The notes beneath the pieces are model-generated. The model did not search any database, was not told where the DNA came from, and saw only the letters and a program-made list of their open reading frames with translations. The position numbers and the translations under genes were made by a program. Of a DNA stretch of 36,458 nt, positions 15,723 to 24,115 are shown piece by piece. Within the stretch, counting starts at the first letter, position 1; the number at the start of each line of letters is the position of its first letter. This DNA is from Rhodothermales bacterium (GTDB lineage Bacteria > Bacteroidota > Rhodothermia > Rhodothermales > UBA10348): contig JANQQV010000011.1 in the NCBI GenBank assembly GCA_028284865.1, forward strand, positions 1-36,458. The letters run 5' to 3'.

Positions 15723-17459
15723 CTATAACCCCAGCCTTCTGCGCGCTTCTGACCGAAGTACCGGATCAGTCTCCACTTCGAGGAACAGCTCCCAGTAAAC
15801 TTCTGCCTGATCGCCGTCATCGATTTCATCGTAGGCCCGTGCTAGAAGCAGGATGGTCTCGGACCACTCAGCATTCAAACGGAATGACGACTCCAGGAAG
15901 GTGATGGCCTCGGACAGCTGACCGAGCTCCAGATATGCCTTGCCCTGGTTTTTGTAGATGATGAATCGCAAGGCGGGTTCTGCTGTCTCGCCTCCTCGCT
16001 CCAAAACAACAAGTGCATCTTCAGGCCGGCCGGCCTCGATCAAAAGGTCAGCCCACGCGCTGAATGCCTGGGTAAAACCGCTGTTGATTTGTGTGGCTGT
16101 TTCCAGAGCTTGTACGGCCCCGTCGAGATCATCCTGTTCAGCCAGAGACATGCCCAGATTGTACCAGGCGCCTGTGCTTTGCGGATCCATGGAGATCGCT
16201 CGTTGTGCAGCCCGAACAGAAGCCGAAAAGTCGCTCAGCTGGTAATACACCGCTGCGAGCGAGCTCCACGCCGAGACATACGTCGAGTCGGCAGCAATCG
16301 CACGCTCGATTTCTGCCAGCGCCAGGGAAAACTGCCCTGCATTCAAACGATCGATCCCGGCGCGCAAGAACTGCTGGGCCTGTTCGCGGTCCGTCATCGC
16401 GGCTTCGACACCCGGGTCATCTGACACCGGATCGCCTTGGATCGAGACCCACATGGTTACCAACGTGCCCAGGACAACCACCGCAATAATCACAAGCCAG
16501 ATGGCTTTCTGTATGGACATGCCCGATGTGGGTTGTCCAGCTCCGATAACCGGCATGGGGTCAGACGGGCCTGACGAGGTCGTCTGGGGATCCGCAGCAG
16601 TGCCCGGCGGAGCTTCTACCTCCTGAACCGGCTGAATCACGGTTGGGGGTGGGGCCGTGGCCGCTACGAGGTCGGCAATCAGGTCCGTGGCAGACTGGTA
16701 GCGATTCTCGGGCAGCTTCTGCAGCAGCTTGTCCACAATGGCCACCAGGTGATCGGGCGTATCCTCTCGCCACGCCTTGACCGTCGTGTGGTCCTCATTC
16801 GCCGCCGAGTACAGGATGGCCGCATCGTACGGTCCATCGAATGGACGCTTGCCGGCCAGCATCTCATAGAACACCACGCCCAGCGCCCAGAGGTCCGTGC
16901 GCTCGTCGACCAGCTGACCCTGCGCCTGTTCGGGACTCATGTAGGCCAGTGTACCGAGTGACATCGCACCCATCGTCATTGTCACATCCTGGACCTTCGC
17001 CAACCCAAAATCCAGAATCTTGAGCAACCCGGTCTCTGTGACCATGATGTTGCCCGGCTTGATGTCTCGGTGGATGATGCCCTTTTTGTGGGCTGATTCC
17101 AGACCGCGGGCCGCGTCCAGAACGAACCGCGCCGCATCATCCAGATCGACCGGACCGTCCGCAATAATGTCCTCCAGCGTCTGCCCTTCGTAGAAGGCCA
17201 TCACGATGAACATCTCCCCATCGTCTCCTTCCCCGATCTCATGCACAACCGCCACATTGGGGTGATCCAGGGCTGAAACCGCCTTTGCCTCATGCACGAA
17301 TCGCTTGCGCGAATCGTCATCCTTGGCAAACATCGGAGGAAGGAATTTCAGCGCGACGGTCCGCTCCAGCACGGTATCCTTGGCGCGATACACCACACCC
17401 ATGCCGCCCTGCCCGAGCTCGGCTTCAATCTCGTAGTGCTTTATCGTGCGTCCGACCAT
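15723..17459 (-). CDS. Transmembrane Hanks-type Ser/Thr protein kinase with C-terminal TPRs
   Basis: A 578-residue protein. The kinase domain covers about residues 8-268: glycine loop GQGGMGVVY, Lys38 (VALKF), catalytic HRDIKPGN with Asp132, DFG at 150-152, and activation segment ending in GTLAYMSPEQAQG. All key residues are present, so it should be active. A Pro-rich linker precedes one transmembrane helix (about 318-338); the remainder (355-578) is TPR-type helices predicted outside the membrane, suited to protein-protein sensing. Such kinases phosphorylate Ser/Thr in envelope or regulatory targets. It is a single gene convergent with the giant gene and divergent from the GIY-YIG-like gene. 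A weak promoter match (TTGATG-N19-TAGATT on the - strand, 17481-17511) lies upstream. Confidence 0.95.
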   Translation of the reverse strand: MVGRTIKHYEIEAELGQGGMGVVYRAKDTVLERTVALKFLPPMFAKDDDSRKRFVHEAKAVSALDHPNVAVVHEIGEGDDGEMFIVMAFYEGQTLEDIIADGPVDLDDAARFVLDAARGLESAHKKGIIHRDIKPGNIMVTETGLLKILDFGLAKVQDVTMTMGAMSLGTLAYMSPEQAQGQLVDERTDLWALGVVFYEMLAGKRPFDGPYDAAILYSAANEDHTTVKAWREDTPDHLVAIVDKLLQKLPENRYQSATDLIADLVAATAPPPTVIQPVQEVEAPPGTAADPQTTSSGPSDPMPVIGAGQPTSGMSIQKAIWLVIIAVVVLGTLVTMWVSIQGDPVSDDPGVEAAMTDREQAQQFLRAGIDRLNAGQFSLALAEIERAIAADSTYVSAWSSLAAVYYQLSDFSASVRAAQRAISMDPQSTGAWYNLGMSLAEQDDLDGAVQALETATQINSGFTQAFSAWADLLIEAGRPEDALVVLERGGETAEPALRFIIYKNQGKAYLELGQLSEAITFLESSFRLNAEWSETILLLARAYDEIDDGDQAEVYWELFLEVETDPVLRSEARRRLGL

Positions 17460-17539
17460 GGGTATCCTCGATAGGCTTCCAATCTACGACAGGAATGCAA
17501 TTGCCCATCAACTCCGATCGATTGACAACTCTCTACGGC

Positions 17540-17547
17540 TATCTTTG
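17540..17547 (+). promoter_or_regulatory. Candidate Bacteroidota-type -7 element
   Basis: TATCTTTG fits the TAnnTTTG -7 consensus described for Bacteroidota primary-sigma promoters. TTGACA lies at 17522-17527, closer than the usual spacing. The start codon of the GIY-YIG-like gene follows 20 bases later. Confidence 0.4.
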
Positions 17548-17567
17548 AGAAGATCCACTGCTTCCCC

Positions 17568-17891
17568 ATGCCGCGCCGATACCACGTTTACGTCATTGAG
17601 CTCGATCCGGCGGTCCGTCAGATCAGCCGTTTTCGGGAGGCGAATCCCGGCATGAAAGCACTTACGCCGTGTTTTTACGTGGGCAGCAGCTGGCGAAGTC
17701 CGGATGAGCGATTCGACCAGCACAAGCAGGGTTACAAAGCCAATCGGTATGCGAAGAAGTACGGATTGAAGCTTCGCCCGGACATCTTCGAACAGTACAA
17801 TCCCATTCCCTCTCGAGGTGATGCGCTTGAAATTGAGGAGTATCTGGCCGAGCGACTGAGAAAACAGGGATTCGGGGTTTGGCAGGGGTGA
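17568..17891 (+). CDS. GIY-YIG-like small protein
   Basis: A 107-residue soluble protein. The N-terminal VYVI (residues 7-10) and the FYVGS (36-40) correspond to the paired GIY/YIG strands in degenerate form, followed by ERFDQHKQGYKANRY, where Arg48 and the following His match the catalytic-arginine helix region, and an acidic helix ending (EIEEYLAERLRKQG) with Glu candidates for metal binding. GIY-YIG folds are usually DNA endonucleases of the UvrC/homing type; short stand-alone versions are mostly uncharacterised. The insertion between the two strand motifs (residues 12-34) is longer than in canonical members. The start follows a TAnnTTTG promoter-like element; 57 bp separate it from the peroxiredoxin gene. 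The fold assignment is moderate; activity is unknown. Confidence 0.7.
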   Translation: MPRRYHVYVIELDPAVRQISRFREANPGMKALTPCFYVGSSWRSPDERFDQHKQGYKANRYAKKYGLKLRPDIFEQYNPIPSRGDALEIEEYLAERLRKQGFGVWQG

Positions 17892-17948
17892 AACGAATCA
17901 GGGTGCATCAGGTACTCAGCCTCCAGAACCTTCAACTTCCCCACCGTC

Positions 17949-18491
17949 ATGAACTATCTGAAAATCACTTCTCTCGTTGTCGTACTGGGTCTGGGCGTCC
18001 TTGTCTGGGCTGCATTCAACAGCCACGATGATCCGCCAGTTGTTGGCGACGACGCCCCCGATTTCACCCTTGTCTCAAACGAAGGCACCGAAGTCACCTT
18101 GTCCGAAATGCAGGGTGAGTGGATTGTACTCTACTTCTACCCGAAGAACTTCACGAGTGGCTGCACTATCCAGGCTCGCAACTTCCAGCGCGACATGGAT
18201 GAGTACATCGCCCGCGGCGCAACCATCCTCGGTGTCAGCGTCGACGATGTTGACTCCCATGCTTCCTTCTGCGAAGAAGAAAGCCTGACGTTCAAACTTC
18301 TGTCCGATACGGATGCTGCGGTTTCCACCGCATACGGCTCCGTTCGCGGCCTGTCTGAAGTCAAGATGTCGGCACGGAATACCTTCGTGATCGACCCGGA
18401 AGGCAAAGTCGCAGAGGTGTTCCTCGGCGTCAATCCGACTCCACACTCCGAAGAGGTCCTCGCAGCACTCGATCGCCTGCAAGCCTCCTGA
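17949..18491 (+). CDS. Membrane-anchored peroxiredoxin Q (Bcp family)
   Basis: A 180-residue protein with an uncleaved-looking N-terminal hydrophobic helix (residues 6-23) followed by a thioredoxin-fold peroxiredoxin. The peroxidatic Cys72 lies in YFYPKNFTSGCT, the family motif with TSGC in place of the common TPGC. There is no Cys at +5; instead Cys108 lies 36 residues later, the same spacing as the C47/C83 or C48/C84 pair of xanthomonad PrxQ enzymes, so an atypical 2-Cys mechanism is likely. It reduces hydrogen peroxide and organic peroxides using a thiol donor. The helix would place it on the periplasmic side. Only 2 bp separate its stop from the FAD oxidase start, indicating an operon. 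Confidence 0.93.
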   Translation: MNYLKITSLVVVLGLGVLVWAAFNSHDDPPVVGDDAPDFTLVSNEGTEVTLSEMQGEWIVLYFYPKNFTSGCTIQARNFQRDMDEYIARGATILGVSVDDVDSHASFCEEESLTFKLLSDTDAAVSTAYGSVRGLSEVKMSARNTFVIDPEGKVAEVFLGVNPTPHSEEVLAALDRLQAS

Positions 18492-18493
18492 TC

Positions 18494-19672
18494 ATGACGC
18501 CGGCGCCCGACATCATCATTGTTGGAGCCGGCATGTTCGGCGTCACTGCGGCGCTGGAACTGACCCTTCGTGGACACGAGGTGGCCCTTGTCGATCAAGG
18601 GCCACCTCCGTTCGTTTTGGCCGCCTCGACCGACATTTCAAAAGTGGTCCGGATGGAGTACGGGTCCGACGCTTTCTTCATGGCGCTGGCCGAGGAAGCG
18701 ATGGACGGGTTTGATGACTGGAATCAGCGTCTATCCCGACCCTTCTACCACCAGACCGGTGTGCTCATGCTTTCACGGTCTATGATGACTGAGGGCAGTT
18801 TCGAGCATGATTCCTGGCGAATGCTGCTTGAGCGCGGTCACTCACCCGAGCGTATCCAATCTGACGATTTGACCCGGCGCTTTCCCGTTTGGAATGAGAC
18901 GGCATATGCGGACGGCTTCTTCCACCAACGAGGTGGTTGGGTTGAGAGTGGGGCATTGATCGGAGAACTGTTTGAGTTGGCCCTCCAGCGAGGCGTTCGA
19001 TTCATCCAGGGAGCGGTCACGAGCGTGTTGATGCGCAACGGACGATGCGAAGGCGTAGCTCTACAAGACGGAACGAGCCTTCACGCCGGACGCACTTTGC
19101 TGGCGTGTGGCGCCTGGACCACGAAACTTCTCCCGGAACTGGATCCGTTCTTCCGCTCCTCGGGACACCCCGTTTTTCATCTTCGACCGGCGAATCCTGC
19201 CCAGTTCACCCCTCCAGCATTCACGGTTTTCACCGCGGATATTGCGGAAACGGGCTGGTACGGCTTTGCCACCCACCCGTCGGAGAATGTGGTAAAGATC
19301 GGACGGCACGGAACGGGGCTGACGATTGACCCGGTATCCGATGCACGCGAAGTCCTGGATGACGACGAGACTTCGCTGCGAGCTTTTCTGGCTGCATCCC
19401 TTCCCGATCTGGCTGACGCCAAAATCGTCTACACGCGACGTTGTCTGTACGCCGACACGATGGATGCTGATTACTGGATCGACCGCCATCCTCAGATCCC
19501 GAATCTGTCCGTCGCATCTGGCGGAAGCGGCCACGGATTCAAAATGGCTCCCATCATGGGCGGATTGATTGCAAACATGATGGAAGGGAAGAAAGACACC
19601 CGCCTGGATCGATTCCGCTGGCGAACGGATTCGCGCCAATCCCGTATCGAAGCTGCCCGGTTTGACGGGTAG
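18494..19672 (+). CDS. FAD-dependent oxidoreductase, sarcosine/N-methyl-amino-acid oxidase-like (DAO family)
   Basis: A 392-residue cytosolic protein. The dinucleotide-binding motif is at residues 8-16 (IVGAGMFG) with the acidic end of the second strand at Asp34. The C-terminal part shows the monomeric sarcosine oxidase pattern: a RRCLY segment with Cys317 matching the covalent FAD-attachment cysteine, IDRHPQ, and SGGSGHGFKMAP. KIGRHGTG also matches that subfamily. Such enzymes oxidise secondary or tertiary amines (sarcosine, N-methyltryptophan, pipecolate) with oxygen, releasing hydrogen peroxide. The immediately upstream peroxiredoxin fits that product. The exact amine substrate cannot be read from the sequence. 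Confidence 0.88.
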   Translation: MTPAPDIIIVGAGMFGVTAALELTLRGHEVALVDQGPPPFVLAASTDISKVVRMEYGSDAFFMALAEEAMDGFDDWNQRLSRPFYHQTGVLMLSRSMMTEGSFEHDSWRMLLERGHSPERIQSDDLTRRFPVWNETAYADGFFHQRGGWVESGALIGELFELALQRGVRFIQGAVTSVLMRNGRCEGVALQDGTSLHAGRTLLACGAWTTKLLPELDPFFRSSGHPVFHLRPANPAQFTPPAFTVFTADIAETGWYGFATHPSENVVKIGRHGTGLTIDPVSDAREVLDDDETSLRAFLAASLPDLADAKIVYTRRCLYADTMDADYWIDRHPQIPNLSVASGGSGHGFKMAPIMGGLIANMMEGKKDTRLDRFRWRTDSRQSRIEAARFDG

Positions 19673-19686
19673 CTACCCCTTGCTGT

Positions 19687-20676
19687 ATGCCCCTCATCGC
19701 TTCATCGTACACGGCTCCCGGCTGGCTGCGCAATGCGCACGTCCATACAATCGTGGCGGCCAAAGTGCGCTCCGTATCCGCACCTGTCTGGAAGCGGATC
19801 CGATTGGATACGCCTGATGATGACTTTCTGGATGTCGACGTGCTGGATCACAATAGCGATCGAGCCGTCGTGCTATTCCATGGCCTGGAAGGATCGACGG
19901 CGCGAACCTACATCCGCGGAATGGCCAAAGCAGCTGCGGCAACTGGTCGAAGCGCAATCGCCGTCAACTTTCGAGGCTGCTCAGGCGAAACCAACCGATT
20001 GCCTCGCTCCTACCATTCCGGAGCCACCGAGGATGTGCGAGTCGTCGTGGACGCCTTCGCCAATCGCTTCTCCGATCTGGAAGCCGTAGGGTACAGCCTG
20101 GGAGGGAATGTGCTCTTGAAGTACCTGGGCGAAGAGGGCTTGGCTTCGCGCATCAAGAGAGCAGTGGCTGTTTCGGTACCCTGCGACCTGGCCGGAAGCG
20201 CAGACGTGCTCGCCGAGCGGCAGAACCGACTCTACATGTGGAATTTCATGCGGTCGCTGAGGGAAAAGATGCGGGCGAAGGCCAAGCAATTTCCGAACGA
20301 GATCAACCTGGATGGCATCGATGAGATGAAAACATTCCATGAGTTCGACGATCGATTCACGGCCCCGCTTCACGGCTTTCGGGATGCTCAGCATTACTGG
20401 GCTGAGTGTAGCAGCATGCATTTCCTTCCCGGCATCCGGGTCCCGACCCTCCTGCTCAATGCCAAGGACGACCCGTTCCTTTCGGCTGGGTGTTTTCCTG
20501 AGGAGGCATGTGCCGATTCTGAATACGTGACGCTGGAAATGCCAAAAACCGGCGGCCACGTCGGCTTCATGACAAGCGGCAGCCTGTCTCGCGACAGCGG
20601 CCTCTGGTCGGAATCACGCACCATCGCGTTTCTGGATGATGCCGATGAAGGGACGTCCCACGTCGGGCTGTCGTAA
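19687..20676 (+). CDS. YheT-family alpha/beta hydrolase
   Basis: A 329-residue cytosolic protein. The N-terminal GWLRNAHVHTI is typical of the YheT/EMB8 (ABHD1/3-like) family. The oxyanion strand reads LFHGLEGS, the nucleophile elbow GYSLGG carries Ser137, and the acid and histidine are Asp262 (KDDPF) and His291 (GGHVGF), so the triad is complete. Members are esterases or lipases of unsettled physiological substrate, possibly acting on phospholipids or acylglycerols. It begins 14 bp after the oxidase stop and is probably co-transcribed with it. The stop is only 4 bp from the stop of the convergent GH18-like gene. Confidence 0.9.
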   Translation: MPLIASSYTAPGWLRNAHVHTIVAAKVRSVSAPVWKRIRLDTPDDDFLDVDVLDHNSDRAVVLFHGLEGSTARTYIRGMAKAAAATGRSAIAVNFRGCSGETNRLPRSYHSGATEDVRVVVDAFANRFSDLEAVGYSLGGNVLLKYLGEEGLASRIKRAVAVSVPCDLAGSADVLAERQNRLYMWNFMRSLREKMRAKAKQFPNEINLDGIDEMKTFHEFDDRFTAPLHGFRDAQHYWAECSSMHFLPGIRVPTLLLNAKDDPFLSAGCFPEEACADSEYVTLEMPKTGGHVGFMTSGSLSRDSGLWSESRTIAFLDDADEGTSHVGLS

Positions 20677-20680
20677 TCGA

Positions 20681-21778
20681 CTACTCGGGAAATGCCGCGT
20701 CGAGTAGCGGCCAGACCCCGGGATCCTCGGCGCCCAGCACCCAGATCGAAACGCCCCTGAGTCCGGGGTACTCGGCTACGACATCGAGCTTTGCCTGCAT
20801 CGAGCGGGTATTCTCCAGAAAGACCCAGTGAAAGACGCCGTACTCGGGCCAGAATCCGTAGGTGACTCCGTGCTCTTCGAGCCAGATGCGTTCTGCATTA
20901 TGGGCCGCGAGCAATGAATCGGCCCGGCGAAACTGGACTTCATTGCCCCTGACACGAACGGCTCCATTCGGAAACTCGTCCGGGTGCCAGTATCCAGAGT
21001 AGAACGGTAGGCCGATCGAGATTTTCTCGATCGGGACGCCCTGATCCAGCGCGTAATCGAGCATCTCGCGCATCCAGGGAAGTCCAGTGATGGGCCCAGG
21101 AGCCGTTGGCCCGCCGTGTTGGGCATACGTCATGAGCGAAATGAAGTCCCCGGCCTCGGCCAACGCAGGCATATCGAAATTGCCTCTCCAGTTGGCCTGC
21201 ATGTAGCGCGAAAAGCCTCGTTCAGCCGCTTGATCGTTGGTGGGAACGACAGCTACTGATGCTGTCATCCCATTGGCCTGCAGCGCCTTCGCCGCATTCC
21301 GGAAGTACTCGGTGAAGCGATCCTTGTAGCTGCTGTCGATGTTTTCATAGTCGAACTGCCAGCCCCAGTAGCCGTACTCCACCCCTTCAGCGACCATGAA
21401 ATCAATCGTCCTTTGCTGGGCCTCGGGGTCGTTGAGCAACGCGTGGATGATCTCCTGATTGAACCCTGGATTCATGATGAGCGGCATGAGCCGGGTGTTC
21501 GTTTCGCGGGCGTCCTCGAGCAGTCGCTGCGGTACACCGCCACGGACATTGCCAAGGGAATCAACCGCGTAAACCTGGGGCGCGATGACATCGATCGAGG
21601 ACGCCCGCTCCCGGAATTCGTCAGCACCTCGGCGCGAACCGCTGCCTCCGTAGACGATCACCTCCTGCGCCATCACGTCCAGGGAAAAGACCAGTCCAGC
21701 CACGAGAATGATGAATCCGCAACGAGCACTCCATCGCCCCGTAGCACTGAATATCTGCACTCTTTTTGCACTCATCAT
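20681..21778 (-). CDS. Secreted GH18-like glycoside hydrolase
   Basis: A 365-residue protein; the N-terminal part (residues 1-38) holds a long signal sequence ending near VMAQ. The TIM-barrel GH18 catalytic strand is seen as WGWQFDYENI with Glu145 as the acid/base and Asp143 two residues before it; the first Asp of the usual DxxDxDxE is Trp and the second is Gln, so the motif is reduced to D-x-E. Downstream strands VAVVPTND, LMTYAQHGG and IGLPFYSGYW fit the YaaH-like/chitinase fold, as does the C-terminal GVSIWVLGAEDPGVW. Likely substrates are peptidoglycan or chitin-type N-acetylglucosamine polymers. The start is just 23 bp from the divergent zinc-ribbon gene start. Confidence 0.87.
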   Translation of the reverse strand: MMSAKRVQIFSATGRWSARCGFIILVAGLVFSLDVMAQEVIVYGGSGSRRGADEFRERASSIDVIAPQVYAVDSLGNVRGGVPQRLLEDARETNTRLMPLIMNPGFNQEIIHALLNDPEAQQRTIDFMVAEGVEYGYWGWQFDYENIDSSYKDRFTEYFRNAAKALQANGMTASVAVVPTNDQAAERGFSRYMQANWRGNFDMPALAEAGDFISLMTYAQHGGPTAPGPITGLPWMREMLDYALDQGVPIEKISIGLPFYSGYWHPDEFPNGAVRVRGNEVQFRRADSLLAAHNAERIWLEEHGVTYGFWPEYGVFHWVFLENTRSMQAKLDVVAEYPGLRGVSIWVLGAEDPGVWPLLDAAFPE

Positions 21779-21801
21779 CGGATACCCGAACCCGTTAAGA
21801 C

Positions 21802-22014
21802 ATGAAACACGAAGCCTGGACCTGCCCCAAATGTAGCTATCGCCACTTCGAAACGGACACGATCCGTACGACCGGGGAAGGTCTCTCCCGCTTGCTGGAC
21901 ATCCAGAACCGGAAGTTCACTGCGGTCATTTGCGCACGGTGCACCTACACCGAATTCTACCGGGGATCGACCAAGAACATCGACAACGTGCTGGACCTAT
22001 TCCTGAGCACGTGA
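21802..22014 (+). CDS. Small zinc-ribbon protein (DUF2082-like)
   Basis: A 70-residue protein with two CxxC knuckles, Cys8/Cys11 (CPKC) and Cys44/Cys47 (CARC), separated by a ThrGly-rich hairpin, followed by YTEFYRG. This layout matches the short Zn-ribbon family annotated as a possible nucleic-acid-binding protein (DUF2082). It is too small for any enzymatic domain. It is transcribed divergently from the GH18-like gene and convergently with the DUF47 gene (24 bp apart), so it is a stand-alone gene. Its function is unknown. Confidence 0.88.
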   Translation: MKHEAWTCPKCSYRHFETDTIRTTGEGLSRLLDIQNRKFTAVICARCTYTEFYRGSTKNIDNVLDLFLST

Positions 22015-22038
22015 TCGAAAAAGCACGAGCCTTGGCGA

Positions 22039-22722
22039 TCAGCGGGTGGCCAGCATGAGTTCAAGATGCTCCGCTGCGACTTCGGCATGGTCCGCAATGC
22101 TACCGATCATCTGGAACATCCTGTACCAGAACACGACGCTGATCGGGTCGAGTTTGTCCTCTTCAGCGAAAAGCGCTTTTGAAATCTTGATGCCATCCTC
22201 GTCAGCAGCGTCCTCTTGATCATAGAGCGCATGGACAATGTCGATGACACGGTTGGCATCCGGGCCTGACAGGCCTGAGTCCGCGAGTGATTCAAGTTCA
22301 CTGATGATTCCAGCCATCATCCGGCATGTCCTCACGGACTGATCCACAAAGGGCCGCAGATGCGGCTGGACGACGGAAGGAACAGCCATGTATCGTTCGT
22401 ACGCCAAGCCAGCGATATCCTGAGCATCATCTGCCATTTGATCCTGCATCCGTAACAGGTCCAGCAAGTCACGTCGGTCAAAAGGTAAAAACGTGGTTCG
22501 CGACAATTCACGACGAAGGTTGCGTTGAATACGATCCGCATCTTGTTCGAGCTCGAAGATCACCCGCTGTTGCTGAACAACAGCGTCCTTGTCATGGCAT
22601 TCCAGGGCCTCGAAAAGTGCAGGCAGTTCTTCCACGCAAGCCAACACGGCAAGCATGTGCTCATTGACTGCTGTGAACGGGTTTTTGCCGAACAGGCGAC
22701 CGAGCGGATTGGATGTCTTCAT
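22039..22722 (-). CDS. DUF47 family PhoU-like protein (TIGR00153 type)
   Basis: A 227-residue all-helical protein, close to the usual length of the YkaA/TIGR00153 group. It starts NPLGRLFGKNPF, typical of the family, and contains E/D-rich helices with a LEQDADRIQRNLRREL repeat-type segment and FDRRDLLDLLRMQDQMADDAQDI. These proteins are PhoU relatives with metal-binding E/DxxxD motifs and usually sit next to a Pit-type phosphate transporter gene, which they are thought to regulate. No pit gene is visible next to it here. It is monocistronic and divergent from the permease gene. Confidence 0.9.
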   Translation of the reverse strand: MKTSNPLGRLFGKNPFTAVNEHMLAVLACVEELPALFEALECHDKDAVVQQQRVIFELEQDADRIQRNLRRELSRTTFLPFDRRDLLDLLRMQDQMADDAQDIAGLAYERYMAVPSVVQPHLRPFVDQSVRTCRMMAGIISELESLADSGLSGPDANRVIDIVHALYDQEDAADEDGIKISKALFAEEDKLDPISVVFWYRMFQMIGSIADHAEVAAEHLELMLATR

Positions 22723-22844
22723 GAAAAACCGATCAGGTGATTTGACGTCCGGGACAGGGGCTCCCCGGGTACTTATCGAAAACTAGCGCCGCCCCCTACA
22801 CGGAACGAGGGTGATTTCCACCATGCGAAAGTCATCAAAAACCC

Positions 22845-22851
22845 TATTTTG
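22845..22851 (+). promoter_or_regulatory. Possible -10/-7-like element before the permease gene
   Basis: TATTTTG in an A/T-rich patch of the 188-bp divergent gap (22723-22910) lies 60 bases before the permease start. It is one base short of the TAnnTTTG form and there is no clear upstream element. The rest of the gap shows no gene or strong structure. Confidence 0.25.
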
Positions 22852-22910
22852 ATCGTCACTTCGGCCCTGAAACCTGACCGCTGCCGCCGCAGCCCATTCC
22901 GAGGTCCCTC

Positions 22911-24080
22911 ATGCTTACGATCATGGATCGATCCCAACGCCGCTTCCTGCTGGTAACGGTCATCCTGATTTCCATCCTGTTCCTGTGGATGGTCCGAAGC
23001 TTCCTCATCGCGATGTTTCTGGCGGCCATTTTCACGGCTATGGCCATGCCCATGCATCGCGTCATCCGACGCAGGGTCGGTGGACGACATTCGCTGGCAG
23101 CAGCCTTTTCACTGCTCATTCTGATCGTCGCCGTCGGGCTACCGTTGTTTGCCTTCATGGGTATCGTTGCCAATCAGGCGGTTGAGATCAGCAGCGCGGC
23201 GCGGCCCTGGATCGAAAACCAGATCATCGAACTCGGTACCTGGGATCAGATTCTGGAGCGATTCCCGTTCCTTGCGACGGTATTCCCAGAGGAAGGCGAG
23301 CTTCTCGCCAAACTGAGCGAGTTCACGGCCGCAGCAGGTCGTTTTCTTGCCGACAGCGTCGTTGAGGTCACGCGCGGCACGGCCGCGTTCTCCCTGCAGG
23401 TCTTCGTGCTCCTCTATGCGATGTTCTTCTTCCTGAAGGATGGTCCCAAGATCCTGGATCGCATTTTCTATTACATCCCTCTGCCCGAGGCTTTCGAAAA
23501 CGAGCTGGTAGACCGGATTGCCGGTGTTGCCTCTGTGGTTCTCAAAGGTTCACTCGTGATCGGAATCATCCAGGGTGGTCTTGCAGGTCTCGCCTTCCTC
23601 CTGGTGGGCATTCCGGGTTGGGCCTTCTGGACAACCGTGATGATCGTCCTTTCTCTGATTCCCGCAGTGGGATCGGCGTTGGTATGGATCCCAGCGGCCG
23701 TCTACCTCTTTTCGACAGGACCCTTTGGAACGGCGATTGCCTTCACGTTGTGGTGCGCCATCGTGGTCGGCACCGTCGACAACTTCCTGCGACCTCGCCT
23801 GGTCGGACAGGGCGCTCGCATGCCGGATATCATGGTCCTTATCTCCACCCTGGGTGGGATTTTCATGTTCGGAGCCGTGGGCTTCATCATCGGTCCCATC
23901 GTGGCTGCCCTCTTCCTGGGGACCCTTCAAATCTACGGCGAGATGTTCTCAGACAGCCTGGGTGAGAAGCCGAGATCCATGCGTGAAGGGGAAATAGCCA
24001 AGGCATTCGAAAACGACGTGCAGAGCGAACCTGATGAAGGCATGGATCAGGCTTCCGGCGCAACACCGCCTGCCGACTGA
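22911..24080 (+). CDS. AI-2E family membrane permease
   Basis: A 389-residue protein with about eight transmembrane helices. The family signature appears near residues 283-345: TVDNFLRPRLVGQGARMP, then STLGGIFMFGAVGFIIGPIVAAL. The first helices and the long extracytoplasmic loop after helix 3 match the PerM/TqsA/YdiK layout. Members export small molecules or act as sodium/proton antiporters; only some are linked to autoinducer-2. An alternative start at 22923 (MDRSQRR) is equally possible. The tail is hydrophilic and acidic. It is followed at 35 bp by a small membrane protein gene and appears to head a cluster running to at least 25036. Confidence 0.9.
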   Translation: MLTIMDRSQRRFLLVTVILISILFLWMVRSFLIAMFLAAIFTAMAMPMHRVIRRRVGGRHSLAAAFSLLILIVAVGLPLFAFMGIVANQAVEISSAARPWIENQIIELGTWDQILERFPFLATVFPEEGELLAKLSEFTAAAGRFLADSVVEVTRGTAAFSLQVFVLLYAMFFFLKDGPKILDRIFYYIPLPEAFENELVDRIAGVASVVLKGSLVIGIIQGGLAGLAFLLVGIPGWAFWTTVMIVLSLIPAVGSALVWIPAAVYLFSTGPFGTAIAFTLWCAIVVGTVDNFLRPRLVGQGARMPDIMVLISTLGGIFMFGAVGFIIGPIVAALFLGTLQIYGEMFSDSLGEKPRSMREGEIAKAFENDVQSEPDEGMDQASGATPPAD

Positions 24081-24115
24081 CCGTCAACAAAGGAGACTCT
24101 CACCGAGAACGCCTC

